The translations under genes were made by a program, and so were the position numbers. DNA of 64,000 bases from Psychrosphaera haliotis (GTDB taxonomy: Bacteria > Pseudomonadota > Gammaproteobacteria > Enterobacterales > Alteromonadaceae), in NCBI RefSeq assembly GCF_039523615.1, contig NZ_BAAAFQ010000011.1, positions 1 to 64,000 on the forward strand, given 5' to 3'. Below are positions 52,338-61,899 of this stretch, piece after piece (within the stretch, counting starts at the first letter, position 1; each line of letters begins with the position of its first letter). The notes under the pieces are model-generated. The model saw only the letters and a program-made list of their open reading frames with translations, was not told the DNA's origin and made no database searches.

Positions 52338-52360
52338 AAAAAAACCAGCTCGAAAGCTGG
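52338..52360 (-). terminator. Rho-independent terminator of the fadE-like gene
   Basis: On the minus strand a six-pair stem (CCAGCT / AGCTGG with a TTCG loop) is followed by seven T, 34 bases after the fadE-like stop. The UUCG tetraloop makes it very stable. Confidence 0.93.
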
Positions 52361-52393
52361 CTTTTATCATTTAGATTTAACTAAGTATATGGA

Positions 52394-54631
52394 TTAAGCC
52401 GTTTTTAAGATTGGCTTAGGCTCATCAATGTTTGATAACAATTCCATATCAAAAGTATACTCATCAACAGCAATCGCAAGCTTACGCTTTTCGTTGTATG
52501 CCATTAACTTGTCACTTTCTTCAGCTGTTACTACGTTTGCTTGTAGTGAAACTTCTACTAACTCTTCAAACGTTAACTGCTTAGTTACTTTACCAGCACG
52601 TTGTGCTTTCTTAATCTTGTCTAGTAACGGAAGAACGTCTAACTTCGCTTTGTATGCGTCAGAAAGAACAGTGAAACCATCACGGCCTTTCATGCTTACT
52701 AAGCTAGTTAACTCTTCTTTAGCGCCGTCATTACGTAACGTTGCTTCTGCTAAGTCAGTGATTAACTTGTCAGAGATTTTAGTTTTACCTAAGAACGCAT
52801 TACCAGTAGATACTTTTAAGAATCCAGCAACAACACGATTAGGGAAGTTATCAACATAAGCTTCTAGTGCTTCTTCAGCTTGTTGTAGTGCCCAACGTGT
52901 TCCGTACTCAAAGTAAGGCGTTAGATCTTTACGGTTTTCGCTTTGTAGGTAGAACTTAATGTTACCCATCGCCATGAATAAGAAGCTAAGAATGTCGCCT
53001 AAACGAGCAGATAACATTTCTTTACGCTTAAGGTCGCCGCCTAATACTAACAATGCAAAATCTGATTGAACTGCTAACACGCTTGATAAACGCTTAATAC
53101 GCTTTTCAAACTGGTTAACTAGTTTGTCAGGATTATTTGAACCGCCAACACCTGGTACATACGCAGTTGTTAAACCACGGAAGAAGTTCTTAACACTGTA
53201 ACCAATTGTTTTACGGAACAATGAGTTAAATTTAGCGTCTGCATCTGAATCTTCAGAGTGAATTGCTGTAATTAAGTCTTGTACATATGGGTGACAACGA
53301 GTCGCACCTTGACCAAAGATCATAAGGTTACGAGTTAGAATGTTCGCACCTTCAACGGTAATACCGATTGGCGTTGCAAAATAAGCCGTAGCCAATACAT
53401 TACCAGGGCCCATTTGAATTGCTTTACCAGCTTGAACGTCCATCGCCGCTTCTAGCGTATCACGACCAAGTTCAGTCATGTGGTACTTAGCCATTGCAGT
53501 GATAACTGAAGGTTTGAAGCCTAAGTCTAAAGAGTTAAGAACTAAATGACGCATCGCTTCAAGGTTATAAGTTAAACCACCGATAAGCGCTAACTGCTCT
53601 TGGATACCTTCGAATTTACCAATTGGCATACCAAACTGTTCACGGATTGCCGCGTACTCAGAGGTAGACTTCAAACATGCGTGTCCAGTTGCACAACCGT
53701 TTGCTGGTAATGAAATACCACGACCTGCACCTAAACAAGCAACAAGCATTTGCCAACCGCGACCAACATTGTTTTGACCACCGATTACAAACTCCATTGG
53801 TACGAATACGTCAGTACCACGAGTAGTACCGTTGTAGAAGTTAACGCCTAATGGATTATGACGATTACCCGTTTCTACGCCTTCATAGTCAGCAGGAAGT
53901 AGTAAACAAGTGATACCTAAATCTTTCTCAGCACCAATTAATCCTTCTGGATCAAATACTTTAACTGCTAGACCAACTAAAGTAGCGATAGGCGCTAGTG
54001 TAATATAACGTTTTTCCCAAGTAACACGTAAACCAACAACTTCTTCGCCGTTGTACATGCCTTTAGTTACGATTGCACGGTCTGGAATACCACCAGCATC
54101 AGAACCAGCTTCAGGGCTAGTTAGTGCAAAACATGGGATGTCACGACCATCGACTAAACGAGGTAGGTAATGATTTTGTTGTTCTTCAGTACCGTAGTGA
54201 GCCAATAACTCACCTGGGCCTAACGAGTTAGGTACCATTACGGTAGTAGCAATTGGGTTGCTCTTAGTTGAGATACGCGCAACGATTGTTGAACTTGCAT
54301 ATGCACTGAACTCTAAACCACCAAATGCTTTTGGAATGATGAACGAGAAGAATTTGTTGTCTTTTAAGTGCTGCATTACATTTGCAGGGATATGGTTGCT
54401 GTTATGCACTTCCATATCATTAAGCATTTCTAACAATTCTTCTAAAGGACCGTCGATAAACGCTTGCTCTTCGTCTGTTAATTTAGACGGGGCAGTATTA
54501 AGTAGCGTTTCGAAATCTGGCGCACCTTGATAAATAGAGGCTTCAATCCATGTGTCACCTGCGTCTAACGCTTCTTGCTCTGTTCGAGAGATTTCAGGAA
54601 GTATTTTCTTGAATTTTGTTCTTAGGCTCAT
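52394..54631 (-). CDS. fadE: Acyl-CoA dehydrogenase, FadE type
   Basis: FadE carries out the first step of fatty acid beta-oxidation. The 745-residue product has the FadE-like N-terminal extension, the acyl-CoA dehydrogenase core (FALTSPEAGSDAGG, then ACLGAGRGISLPANG) and the FadE-specific C-terminal domain (DUF1974 region, roughly residues 470-740). It is shorter than E. coli FadE (814), which has extra N-terminal hydrophobic residues. A spaced inverted repeat that could be an operator lies 108 bases upstream. It is divergent from comM. Confidence 0.92.
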   Translation of the reverse strand: MSLRTKFKKILPEISRTEQEALDAGDTWIEASIYQGAPDFETLLNTAPSKLTDEEQAFIDGPLEELLEMLNDMEVHNSNHIPANVMQHLKDNKFFSFIIPKAFGGLEFSAYASSTIVARISTKSNPIATTVMVPNSLGPGELLAHYGTEEQQNHYLPRLVDGRDIPCFALTSPEAGSDAGGIPDRAIVTKGMYNGEEVVGLRVTWEKRYITLAPIATLVGLAVKVFDPEGLIGAEKDLGITCLLLPADYEGVETGNRHNPLGVNFYNGTTRGTDVFVPMEFVIGGQNNVGRGWQMLVACLGAGRGISLPANGCATGHACLKSTSEYAAIREQFGMPIGKFEGIQEQLALIGGLTYNLEAMRHLVLNSLDLGFKPSVITAMAKYHMTELGRDTLEAAMDVQAGKAIQMGPGNVLATAYFATPIGITVEGANILTRNLMIFGQGATRCHPYVQDLITAIHSEDSDADAKFNSLFRKTIGYSVKNFFRGLTTAYVPGVGGSNNPDKLVNQFEKRIKRLSSVLAVQSDFALLVLGGDLKRKEMLSARLGDILSFLFMAMGNIKFYLQSENRKDLTPYFEYGTRWALQQAEEALEAYVDNFPNRVVAGFLKVSTGNAFLGKTKISDKLITDLAEATLRNDGAKEELTSLVSMKGRDGFTVLSDAYKAKLDVLPLLDKIKKAQRAGKVTKQLTFEELVEVSLQANVVTAEESDKLMAYNEKRKLAIAVDEYTFDMELLSNIDEPKPILKTA

Positions 54632-54738
54632 GTTTCGCCCCTCAATTATAATTAAATAAAGTGTTTCCCAATATACGCTACTTATCCCTCGGTCGTAACT
54701 CTAATTAGTATAGACCATCTTTGAGACAACTCACGCAC

Positions 54739-54762
54739 AACTGGTACGATGTCTTACCAGTT
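54739..54762. promoter_or_regulatory. Inverted repeat AACTGGTA-N8-TACCAGTT between fadE and comM
   Basis: Two perfect eight-base arms are separated by eight bases in the 307-base divergent region. The half-site ACTGGT resembles one arm of the E. coli FadR operator, but FadR sites have almost no spacer, so a match to FadR is not secure. The location upstream of a beta-oxidation gene makes an operator for a fatty-acid-responsive regulator plausible. Confidence 0.4.
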
Positions 54763-54938
54763 TATTCATTTTTAACAAAAAATAAAGTTAATTTTGCATA
54801 TATATCTCAGTTAGGTACTACGGAAGTGCCTACAGGTCGGATCAGTAGGTCTAGTTGTTTAGCATTTAAGTCTAGGATTTCTCGATAAATTTAGTTTTTT
54901 TGTTATACCTGTTTAATTAATGACCAGATGGGTAAACA

Positions 54939-56456
54939 ATGTCACTTGCGATCATATTTAGTCGGGCACGAGTTGGAATAAATGCGCCTTTAGTCACAAT
55001 TGAAGTGCATTTATCTAACGGATTACCCTCTTTTACTATTGTCGGGCTGCCAGAAACTTCCGTACGAGAAGCAAAAGATAGAGTACGAAGTGCCATTATC
55101 AATTCAGGTTTGGAGTTTCCACAAAGGCGAATCACAGTTAATTTAGCCCCGGCAGATTTGCCCAAAGACGGAGGCCGTTTTGATTTAGCCATCGCCATTG
55201 GTATTTTAGCCGCCAGTAAACAGATATCTGACAAACAACTTTATCAATATGAGTTTTTAGGTGAGCTAGGATTAAACGGTGACATCAGAACCGTCATTGG
55301 TGAAATTCCATCGGCAATTGCTTGTAAGAAGCGTAATCGAATTAACATAATGCCTTCTTTAAATGCCGTGAATGCAACTATTATTAATGGCGCGCAGACC
55401 TTGTCGGCAAACTCTTTGCGAAATGTAGTTGAGCACTTTAAAAATGAAAAACATCTTTGCCAACCAGAGGAGTTATTTACTGTTGATGCTGATACTTTAG
55501 ATCAGCCTGATATCGCTGATGTTATAGGTCAACCGTTAGCAAAACGAGCCTTAGTGATTGCCGCTGCTGGGCAACACAACATCGTGTTTACTGGACCTCC
55601 TGGCACAGGTAAATCTATGCTAGCACAACGAATTGCTAGCCTTATGCCTGAACTGTCCGACGATGAAGCACTTGAGTTAGCGGCAATAAACTCTGTTAGT
55701 GGTAAAACATTCGATATTAAAAAGTGGCGTCAGCGCCCTTTTCGCTCTCCCCATCATACGGCTTCCGCGATAGCCTTAACAGGTGGCGGTCGCCCTCCTA
55801 GACCCGGAGAAATTAGTTTGGCACACAACGGGATTCTTTTTTTAGATGAACTTCCCGAATTTAATCGGTTTGCACTTGATGCGTTGCGTGAGCCGCTAGA
55901 AAGCGGCGTTATCTCTATTTCACGAGCGGCTCTTCAAGTTGAGTTCCCAGCCCAGTTTCAACTGGTGGCCGCTTTAAACCCTAGTCCAACAGGCCATCAC
56001 ACTGATGGTCGCGCTAACTCAGCTCAAGTTCTAAAATATTTAAACCGGATTTCTGGCCCGTTTTTAGATCGTATTGAACTGCAAGTAGACGTGCCAGCTT
56101 TGCCTCAAGGGGCGATTAACGCTAAAAATAACAAAGACGATAAAAGCTCAGCTTATTACAAAGAGAAAATATCTGTAGCTCGCGAGCTCATGATAAAAAG
56201 AGCAAACAAACCAAATGGGCTGCTTTCGAGTAAAGAAACTGCCCTTCATTGTAAACTAGACACCGCCGATGCGAAGTTTTTAGAAGATACTATCTACCGC
56301 CTAAACATGTCGATAAGGGCGTACCACAAGATATTAAAAGTAGCGCGTACCATTGCCGACTTAGAAGGCTGCCAAAATATTAACCGTACGCATTTATCAG
56401 AAGCATTGGGGTATCGCTCCCTGGAGCGCTTGCTCAAACAGCTTTCTAATTTCTAG
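54939..56456 (+). CDS. comM: ComM/YifB-family AAA+ ATPase
   Basis: ComM is a hexameric helicase that promotes branch migration during natural transformation; the family is often annotated as a magnesium chelatase subunit. The 505-residue product has an N-terminal Lon-like domain (VTIEVHLSNGLPSFTIVGLP), a Walker A GPPGTGKSML near residue 220, a Walker B LFLDELPEF, and the C-terminal Mg-chelatase domain. It is divergent from fadE. No competence pilus genes are in the window. Confidence 0.93.
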   Translation: MSLAIIFSRARVGINAPLVTIEVHLSNGLPSFTIVGLPETSVREAKDRVRSAIINSGLEFPQRRITVNLAPADLPKDGGRFDLAIAIGILAASKQISDKQLYQYEFLGELGLNGDIRTVIGEIPSAIACKKRNRINIMPSLNAVNATIINGAQTLSANSLRNVVEHFKNEKHLCQPEELFTVDADTLDQPDIADVIGQPLAKRALVIAAAGQHNIVFTGPPGTGKSMLAQRIASLMPELSDDEALELAAINSVSGKTFDIKKWRQRPFRSPHHTASAIALTGGGRPPRPGEISLAHNGILFLDELPEFNRFALDALREPLESGVISISRAALQVEFPAQFQLVAALNPSPTGHHTDGRANSAQVLKYLNRISGPFLDRIELQVDVPALPQGAINAKNNKDDKSSAYYKEKISVARELMIKRANKPNGLLSSKETALHCKLDTADAKFLEDTIYRLNMSIRAYHKILKVARTIADLEGCQNINRTHLSEALGYRSLERLLKQLSNF

Positions 56457-56544
56457 TTTCTATTTACTAATTTTTACCTGGCCCTGACTGGAGGCTGAGT
56501 GTTGGCAAGGTACTACTTCCAAAACGGCTCAACCAAAACTTAAG

Positions 56545-57525
56545 TCAAAGTCGGTTTTCCGATTTCAGCCATTCATAAGTATCCTTGAGCATAACGTCTA
56601 GTTGCACAGTATTATTGTATCCAAGCTCACTTACCGCCTTGTCACTAGAGGCCACGACTCTTTTGGTAACCATAAGCGCTTTTTCTGGCGTCATGTTTGG
56701 CTCCTTACCAGTTACTAGTGAGCCCCAATAAGATAGGCGACCCACCAGCTTTAATAACCATGGTGCGATAGTTGAACTTTGTTTAGGTTTATTTAGCAGC
56801 ACAGAGATTCGATTCACCACATCTAAAAAGCGATGATCAACACCCGCAAGAATGTAGTTATGGCCAACTTGCCCTTTAGTGACTGCAGCAATATGGGCTT
56901 TAGCCACTTCATCTACATGGCAGTAAGAACCCTCTCCCGACGGCACACCTGGCAATGCATCATCATTAATCATGGTAAATAGCTGTGACCAATTATGTTT
57001 ATCAAACCGACCCATGATGGCACAAGGATTTAAAATAACAGCGGGTAGGTTTTGCTTTAACTCAGCTTGCTTCACAACTTGTTCGCCAAGGTATTTAGTT
57101 TTTAAGTAATTAACATTGGAAGTCATGGCTAAAGACTCAGAGCTTTCATTAATCACACCAGAATGAAAGCCATAAGCCGATATAGAAGAAGTATGAATAA
57201 AACGCTTAACGTTTCGTTTTAGTGCAGCATCTACAACATATTGAGTGGCTGTGACGTTCAATTCATGCTGTGTTTCATTATTTTTTGTCCACAAATTAGT
57301 GTCACCAGCAATATGAAAAACAACGTCAATATCATTGTCCATGCAAATTTCTATGTCATCTTTATTGGTCATTAACCCAGTTCGCCAATCTACTGGCACA
57401 TCAGCCAACAAACTCGTATCTGAACCGGGTCGGCATATTGCGGTAACACTCCAACCTAAATCGTCTAATTGACGAATCAAATTAATACCTAAAAAACCCG
57501 TTCCACCAGTAACAAATGCCTTCAC
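56545..57525 (-). CDS. NAD(P)-dependent epimerase/dehydratase, extended SDR
   Basis: This extended short-chain dehydrogenase has a Rossmann motif TGGTGFLG (residues 7-14), a catalytic-site YLKTK (Tyr-x3-Lys near residue 145), and a long C-terminal substrate domain. It resembles dihydroflavonol reductase or 3-beta-HSD-like enzymes. The 326-residue length is normal. The substrate is unknown; no sugar-nucleotide or steroid genes are near. A terminator-like hairpin lies 24 bases upstream of its start codon. Confidence 0.88.
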   Translation of the reverse strand: MKAFVTGGTGFLGINLIRQLDDLGWSVTAICRPGSDTSLLADVPVDWRTGLMTNKDDIEICMDNDIDVVFHIAGDTNLWTKNNETQHELNVTATQYVVDAALKRNVKRFIHTSSISAYGFHSGVINESSESLAMTSNVNYLKTKYLGEQVVKQAELKQNLPAVILNPCAIMGRFDKHNWSQLFTMINDDALPGVPSGEGSYCHVDEVAKAHIAAVTKGQVGHNYILAGVDHRFLDVVNRISVLLNKPKQSSTIAPWLLKLVGRLSYWGSLVTGKEPNMTPEKALMVTKRVVASSDKAVSELGYNNTVQLDVMLKDTYEWLKSENRL

Positions 57526-57548
57526 GTTTAATCCTTATTTAAGATATG

Positions 57549-57572
57549 AAAAAGCCGCTGATAAAAGCGGCT
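57549..57572 (-). terminator. Orphan terminator in the SDR/NYN divergent region
   Basis: On the minus strand a seven-pair stem (AGCCGCT / AGCGGCT, six-base loop) is followed by TTTTT. It lies upstream of the SDR start on that strand, and no minus-strand gene precedes it. It would therefore stop either the SDR leader transcript (attenuation) or a small RNA started further right. On the plus strand it follows no gene. Confidence 0.7.
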
Positions 57573-57731
57573 TTACTAAACTCAATGTAAGCTAATGAAT
57601 CTGATATTAAATAATATCAAGGTAAGTACTTTTTAAATTATTCTTTAAAAGTTTACCTTAAAATAAATACATTAATATGCCCTGCAATAAAATGTTACTT
57701 TTAGCTATCAAAACCAATAGAGACAAATTCA

Positions 57732-58226
57732 ATGAGCCTCCTAAGTAAAAAATATGGCAATGTCGCAATATTTGTAGATGTACAAAATATTTATTACACC
57801 ACTAAACAAACCTTTAACCGTTCCTTTGACTACCGCTTGTTTTGGAAAGAGATGTCTGAACAGGGCAACATAGTTACCGCCATTGCTTATGCTATAGATA
57901 GTAATAACGATGGCCAACGAAAGTTTCAAGATGCGCTAAGACACATAGGCTTTGATGTAAAACTAAAACCTTATATTCAAAGGGCAGATGGCAGTGCTAA
58001 AGGAGATTGGGATGTGGGGATTACTATTGATGTGCTAGATAATGCACCAAACGTAGACACAGTCGTATTGATGTCGGGCGATGGTGATTTTGAGCTGCTA
58101 TTAAGAACCATTAAAAAACGAAATAAATGTAAAACTCAAGTTGTTGGAGTTGAGAAATTAACAGCAAATTTACTCATTGATGCGGCTGATATTTATACAC
58201 CAATAAATCCGACTTGGTTGAAATAA
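57732..58226 (+). CDS. NYN-domain (LabA/DUF88) putative ribonuclease
   Basis: NYN domains are PIN-like nuclease folds acting on RNA. The 164-residue product is almost only this domain, with the acidic residues of the active site in place: Asp16 (FVDVQN), Asp92 and Asp94 (GDWDVG), Asp100, and Asp117/Asp119 (SGDGDFE). It has no added RNA-binding or OST-HTH domain. It is divergent from the SDR gene and has no partner downstream. The target RNA is unknown. Confidence 0.88.
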   Translation: MSLLSKKYGNVAIFVDVQNIYYTTKQTFNRSFDYRLFWKEMSEQGNIVTAIAYAIDSNNDGQRKFQDALRHIGFDVKLKPYIQRADGSAKGDWDVGITIDVLDNAPNVDTVVLMSGDGDFELLLRTIKKRNKCKTQVVGVEKLTANLLIDAADIYTPINPTWLK

Positions 58227-58560
58227 AGGTTTTGAGTGATGGTCATTTTTTCTAAATATTTAATTTAAAACATATCTGTAACAAGACGTTAACAATACTA
58301 TGCATTAATCGCCACCAAATCAAACAACTTCAACTAAGATGAGCCAAAAAGAAGAAAAAAATACCCAAAACCCTGCTTACTATAAAACATTTTGCTCTAC
58401 GGTTGTTTTCTAACCTACTTAATGAACCGGCTTATATAGCCTTTACAAGGTTTTCGAGGCTATCTTTTACAAGCTTATTGTGTTAATAATCGTATCGCTT
58501 ATGTCTAGCTATCTTCATGAGCATATAATAAATTAAAAAATATAAATCTAGGGACATATA
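58227..58560. other. 334-base intergenic region upstream of the TonB-dependent receptor
   Basis: No gene is supported here. A stem of seven pairs (ATAGCCT at 58436-58442, AGGCTAT at 58457-58463, 14-base loop) followed by CTTTT lies about 100 bases before the receptor start. CTTTTACAAG-like direct repeats flank it. It may be an RNA structure in the receptor leader or a weak terminator. I found no confident promoter by eye. Confidence 0.4.
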
Positions 58561-61482
58561 ATGATGAACTTTAAAAATAGTTTAACTGCTTTTGCAGTTG
58601 CTGCAGCGCTGGGTCTTTCTAGCTCTGTAATGGCTGCCGAGACCGGCGGTCTAAAAATCAAAGTTACTGATAAAAACGGTAACCCAATTGCAGGTGCAAC
58701 AGTATTAGTAAAAGCACCAGACAGCCTAGTTAGCAAAAATGCAGTGTCAGATGCCGATGGTTTTGTTTCTCTGCGCGGACTAGACGCTTCAAACCAATAC
58801 ACCGTAAGTATCAACGGTAACCAAATTCAAGCTTTTGAAGCAAACAATGTACGTGTTATCACGGGCAAAAGTTTGAACCTAAGCTATGCAGTTAGCAATG
58901 CGTCTAGCAACATGGAAACAATTGTTGTATCTGGACGTGCGGTATCTGCTATTGATACAACGTCTGCAACAACAGGTATGGACATTACATTGGATATGAC
59001 TGAGTCATTACCAACGGGTCGTTCTTACCAAAGCTACCTACAACTTACTCCTGGTGTAAAACCAAGTAGTGGTGGTAACCCATCTTCAAAATCTGGTGTT
59101 AACTACTCAGATGCTGGTGGTGCCGTAGGTACTTCTTCAGACAATGTTTACTACATTGACGGCGTAAACGTAACGGATAACGTAACGGGTACATTTGGTG
59201 GCAACATCAACTCTGAAATCATTCAGGAACAACAAGTTATTACTGGTGCAATCCCAGCTAAATACGCAGGTGGTTCTGGCCTTGTTTCACGTGTTGTTAC
59301 AAAGTCTGGTAGTAATGAATTCCACGGTTCAGTTAACTACTACTTCCAGAACGACAGCCTAGTTGGTGACTATGACAGCCCAACTAAATCGCAAAGTGGT
59401 TTCTCTACTTTTGATACAGCGGTAACACTTGGTGGTCCAATCATTCAAGACGAATTATGGTTTTTTGCTTCATACCAGCTTAAAAACCGTAAAGATGACG
59501 TAGCCGATCCAGAAACTGGTGCAATTGCTCGTTCTGTTGAAAACGAAAGCACATTAGGTTTTGGTAAATTAACTTGGCAGGCAACTAACGATGACCGTTT
59601 AGTATTTACTTACTTTAACGATCCTACTGACGTTTCTGGAAGCAGCGCGTTTGACACTTTATCAAACCGAGATCGTTCACGTAAGCAAGGCGGCGACAAC
59701 TACAAGATTGACTACACGCACTCTTGGGACGACGTAGTTCTTAATGCTGGTTTCATGAGCCATGAGTCAGAACTTTCTGATATCGCTAAAGATAAAAGCA
59801 CTCGTAACGACGTTGCTTACTTCGCTGACGCTTCAACTACTACACAGTCAGATACTGACCTTGGTGGTTTAGGTTCAGACACGCTACGTGAGCGTAATAA
59901 AGAAAGCTACTATGTTAATGCTGAATACTATTTAGATACTAACGACTTTGGTTATCACACTATTGAAGTTGGTTACTCAGCAGAAACGAATGAAAACATC
60001 ACAAACTCTGTTTACACAGGTGACTCTGCACAATATACCTCTATTGGCGCGGCGGATGCTGGTACAACATATGACCAGTATGCAAATGCTGATGGTTGGA
60101 TTGGTAACAGAGATTTATCTGACGATGATGCAGCTCGAATTGCAGCAGCAACTGGCATTGCCGAAGCTGATGTAGCAAATATTGTATTTAATAGCACTGC
60201 TGGTAACCCTACAGGAGATGTGAACGTTTACCGTATCATTCAAACACAACAAGCTGAGTCTAAACTTGAAACTAAAGGTCAATCTTTTTACATTCAAGAT
60301 AGTATCAACATTGAAGACCTAACATTAAATGTAGGTTTACGTGCTGAAAAATGGTCTCACTATGCTTCAACAGGCGAAAAGATCTTCTCGTTTGATTGGG
60401 ATATTGCACATCGTTTAAGTGCTGTTTATGACATTAATGGTGACGGTGATTCTAAAGTTTGGGCATTCCACGGCCGTTACTACGATCCGGTACGTACTGA
60501 CATGACATCATTTGCTGGTAATCTAACTGGTTCAGTTCGTGAAGAGCAAGTGTTTGTAGATGGTTCATGGCAGACATTCCGTACGCGTGGTGGTGTAGCT
60601 ACACAAGATGCATTCTTCTCGCCTACAACTAAAACGCCTTACACTGATGAATTTTTAGTAGGTTACTCAACTAACCTTACTGAAGATACAAACATCTCTG
60701 TAACGTATACAAACCGTAAAACTCGAGACATTCTTGAAGATTACGACTTAGGTGTTTATTCAGAAGGCGGCCAATTAGATGGTTCATCTTTAGCATTACC
60801 TCTGTCTTACTTTGGTTACACAGAAAACCCTGGTTCAAACTATGTTCTAGCTACGCTAGAAGGTGGTAAACGTGATTACCAAGGTGTTGAAATTACATTC
60901 AAGAAGCTTCGTACTGATAACTGGAATCTATTAGCGTCTTATACTTATAACGATGCGGAAGGTAACACTAACTCAGATGGTAACGCGGATTTACAAGGTG
61001 ATTTCTACTACCTAGATCCACGTGCTCCTAACATGTACGGCAAACAGCCTGGTAACATTGATCACCAGTTCAAAATCTTAGGTACATATTATTTTGATAA
61101 TGGTTTTGAAGTAGGTGCGGTTTATAACTGGAACTCTGGTACAGCATATAACCGAGCTTCAAACGTTTATGGTCGTTATTTACCACTACGTGAAGAAACT
61201 ACATATGACTTTGGCGGTTACGACGGACGTTGGATTGCTCCTGGTAACCTTGCAAGCCAAGAAACTCCAGCATTTGGTACGCTAGATGTGCGATTCAAGT
61301 ATGTTCATGACTTTGGTGATTATGAAACTGAGTTCTTCTTAGATGTATTTAACATCCTCGATGACCAAGCGGTTACTGAAGAAGAGCAACTTGTAGCTGG
61401 TAGTGGTTCATTTGAATTTGGTGAAGCAAAAGACTGGGTTGCACCTCGTCGCTTCTACCTAGGTGCTAAAGTTGAATTCTAA
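58561..61482 (+). CDS. Oar-like TonB-dependent outer-membrane receptor
   Basis: This 973-residue protein should be a TonB-gated outer-membrane channel. It has a signal peptide ending VMAAE (about residue 26), an N-terminal carboxypeptidase-regulatory-like beta domain (about residues 30-108), and a TonB-box-like segment METIVVSG. A plug domain (LQLTPGVKPSSGG, YYIDGVNVTDN) and a 22-strand-type barrel ending in Phe follow. The layout matches Oar-type receptors of marine gammaproteobacteria and Myxococcus. The substrate is unknown; peptides or proteins are common guesses. It is convergent with the M36 protease gene. Confidence 0.93.
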   Translation: MMNFKNSLTAFAVAAALGLSSSVMAAETGGLKIKVTDKNGNPIAGATVLVKAPDSLVSKNAVSDADGFVSLRGLDASNQYTVSINGNQIQAFEANNVRVITGKSLNLSYAVSNASSNMETIVVSGRAVSAIDTTSATTGMDITLDMTESLPTGRSYQSYLQLTPGVKPSSGGNPSSKSGVNYSDAGGAVGTSSDNVYYIDGVNVTDNVTGTFGGNINSEIIQEQQVITGAIPAKYAGGSGLVSRVVTKSGSNEFHGSVNYYFQNDSLVGDYDSPTKSQSGFSTFDTAVTLGGPIIQDELWFFASYQLKNRKDDVADPETGAIARSVENESTLGFGKLTWQATNDDRLVFTYFNDPTDVSGSSAFDTLSNRDRSRKQGGDNYKIDYTHSWDDVVLNAGFMSHESELSDIAKDKSTRNDVAYFADASTTTQSDTDLGGLGSDTLRERNKESYYVNAEYYLDTNDFGYHTIEVGYSAETNENITNSVYTGDSAQYTSIGAADAGTTYDQYANADGWIGNRDLSDDDAARIAAATGIAEADVANIVFNSTAGNPTGDVNVYRIIQTQQAESKLETKGQSFYIQDSINIEDLTLNVGLRAEKWSHYASTGEKIFSFDWDIAHRLSAVYDINGDGDSKVWAFHGRYYDPVRTDMTSFAGNLTGSVREEQVFVDGSWQTFRTRGGVATQDAFFSPTTKTPYTDEFLVGYSTNLTEDTNISVTYTNRKTRDILEDYDLGVYSEGGQLDGSSLALPLSYFGYTENPGSNYVLATLEGGKRDYQGVEITFKKLRTDNWNLLASYTYNDAEGNTNSDGNADLQGDFYYLDPRAPNMYGKQPGNIDHQFKILGTYYFDNGFEVGAVYNWNSGTAYNRASNVYGRYLPLREETTYDFGGYDGRWIAPGNLASQETPAFGTLDVRFKYVHDFGDYETEFFLDVFNILDDQAVTEEEQLVAGSGSFEFGEAKDWVAPRRFYLGAKVEF

Positions 61483-61501
61483 GCACATATAATGATTGAT
61501 C

Positions 61502-61519
61502 GCGATAGTTCACTATCGC
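61502..61519 (+). other. Hairpin after the TonB-dependent receptor
   Basis: A perfect seven-pair stem (GCGATAG / CTATCGC, four-base loop) lies 19 bases after the stop codon, before the true terminator at 61537-61562. It lacks a T-run. It may act as a 3 prime stabiliser of the receptor mRNA. Confidence 0.6.
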
Positions 61520-61536
61520 ACCTTTAATCTGTTAGT

Positions 61537-61562
61537 AAAAGCCATCGAGAGATGGCTTTTTT
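61537..61562 (+). terminator. Rho-independent terminator of the TonB-dependent receptor
   Basis: An AAAA-GCCATC / GATGGC-TTTT stem with a GAGA loop is followed by a T-run, 54 bases after the stop codon. Confidence 0.9.
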
Positions 61563-61840
61563 ACACCTGAAATTTACCAACAGATGCGTCCACGCCCCTC
61601 AAATAATGTGTAAAAACTCCAGTACTTGCTCTTACTCAAATAACGACAAATACCTTTAAGACCCCTAGCATGGTCTGTGTGCTATGTGCTAAATATTAGG
61701 CGCTAGGTGCTACCTAAAAACAATTGGTGTAAGTAATAGATCTGAGGTATGGGTAAAGCGATGTTAGGTTTTCGGTGTTAACTGCAGGTTCTGGGTAAAG
61801 TAGCAAATATAGACAGGCGTTATAGTGTTGGCTAACCAAT
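61563..61840. other. Gene-free spacer with degenerate GTGCTA repeats
   Basis: The stretch between the two facing terminators holds no supported gene. It has scattered copies of GTGCTA and GCTAGGTGCTA-like words (about 61675-61715) and GGGTAAAG twice. The pattern looks like a decayed tandem repeat. No RNA gene or promoter was recognised. Confidence 0.4.
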
Positions 61841-61872
61841 AAAAAGCCCCTTGCTTTTCGCAAGGGGCTTTT
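61841..61872 (-). terminator. Terminator of the M36 protease gene (bidirectional)
   Basis: A nine-pair stem (GCCCCTTGC / GCAAGGGGC, five-base loop) is flanked by A- and T-runs, so it can act on both strands. On the minus strand it lies 28 bases after the M36 stop codon. Confidence 0.93.
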
Positions 61873-61899
61873 AACGTTATAGCTTATATAGTTATTATA

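Noticed and set aside
56545..58226. SDR plus NYN pair as a new defence or toxin-antitoxin unit
   Set aside because: The two genes are divergent and single-domain, with no further partners. Nothing in the sequence supports a common function.
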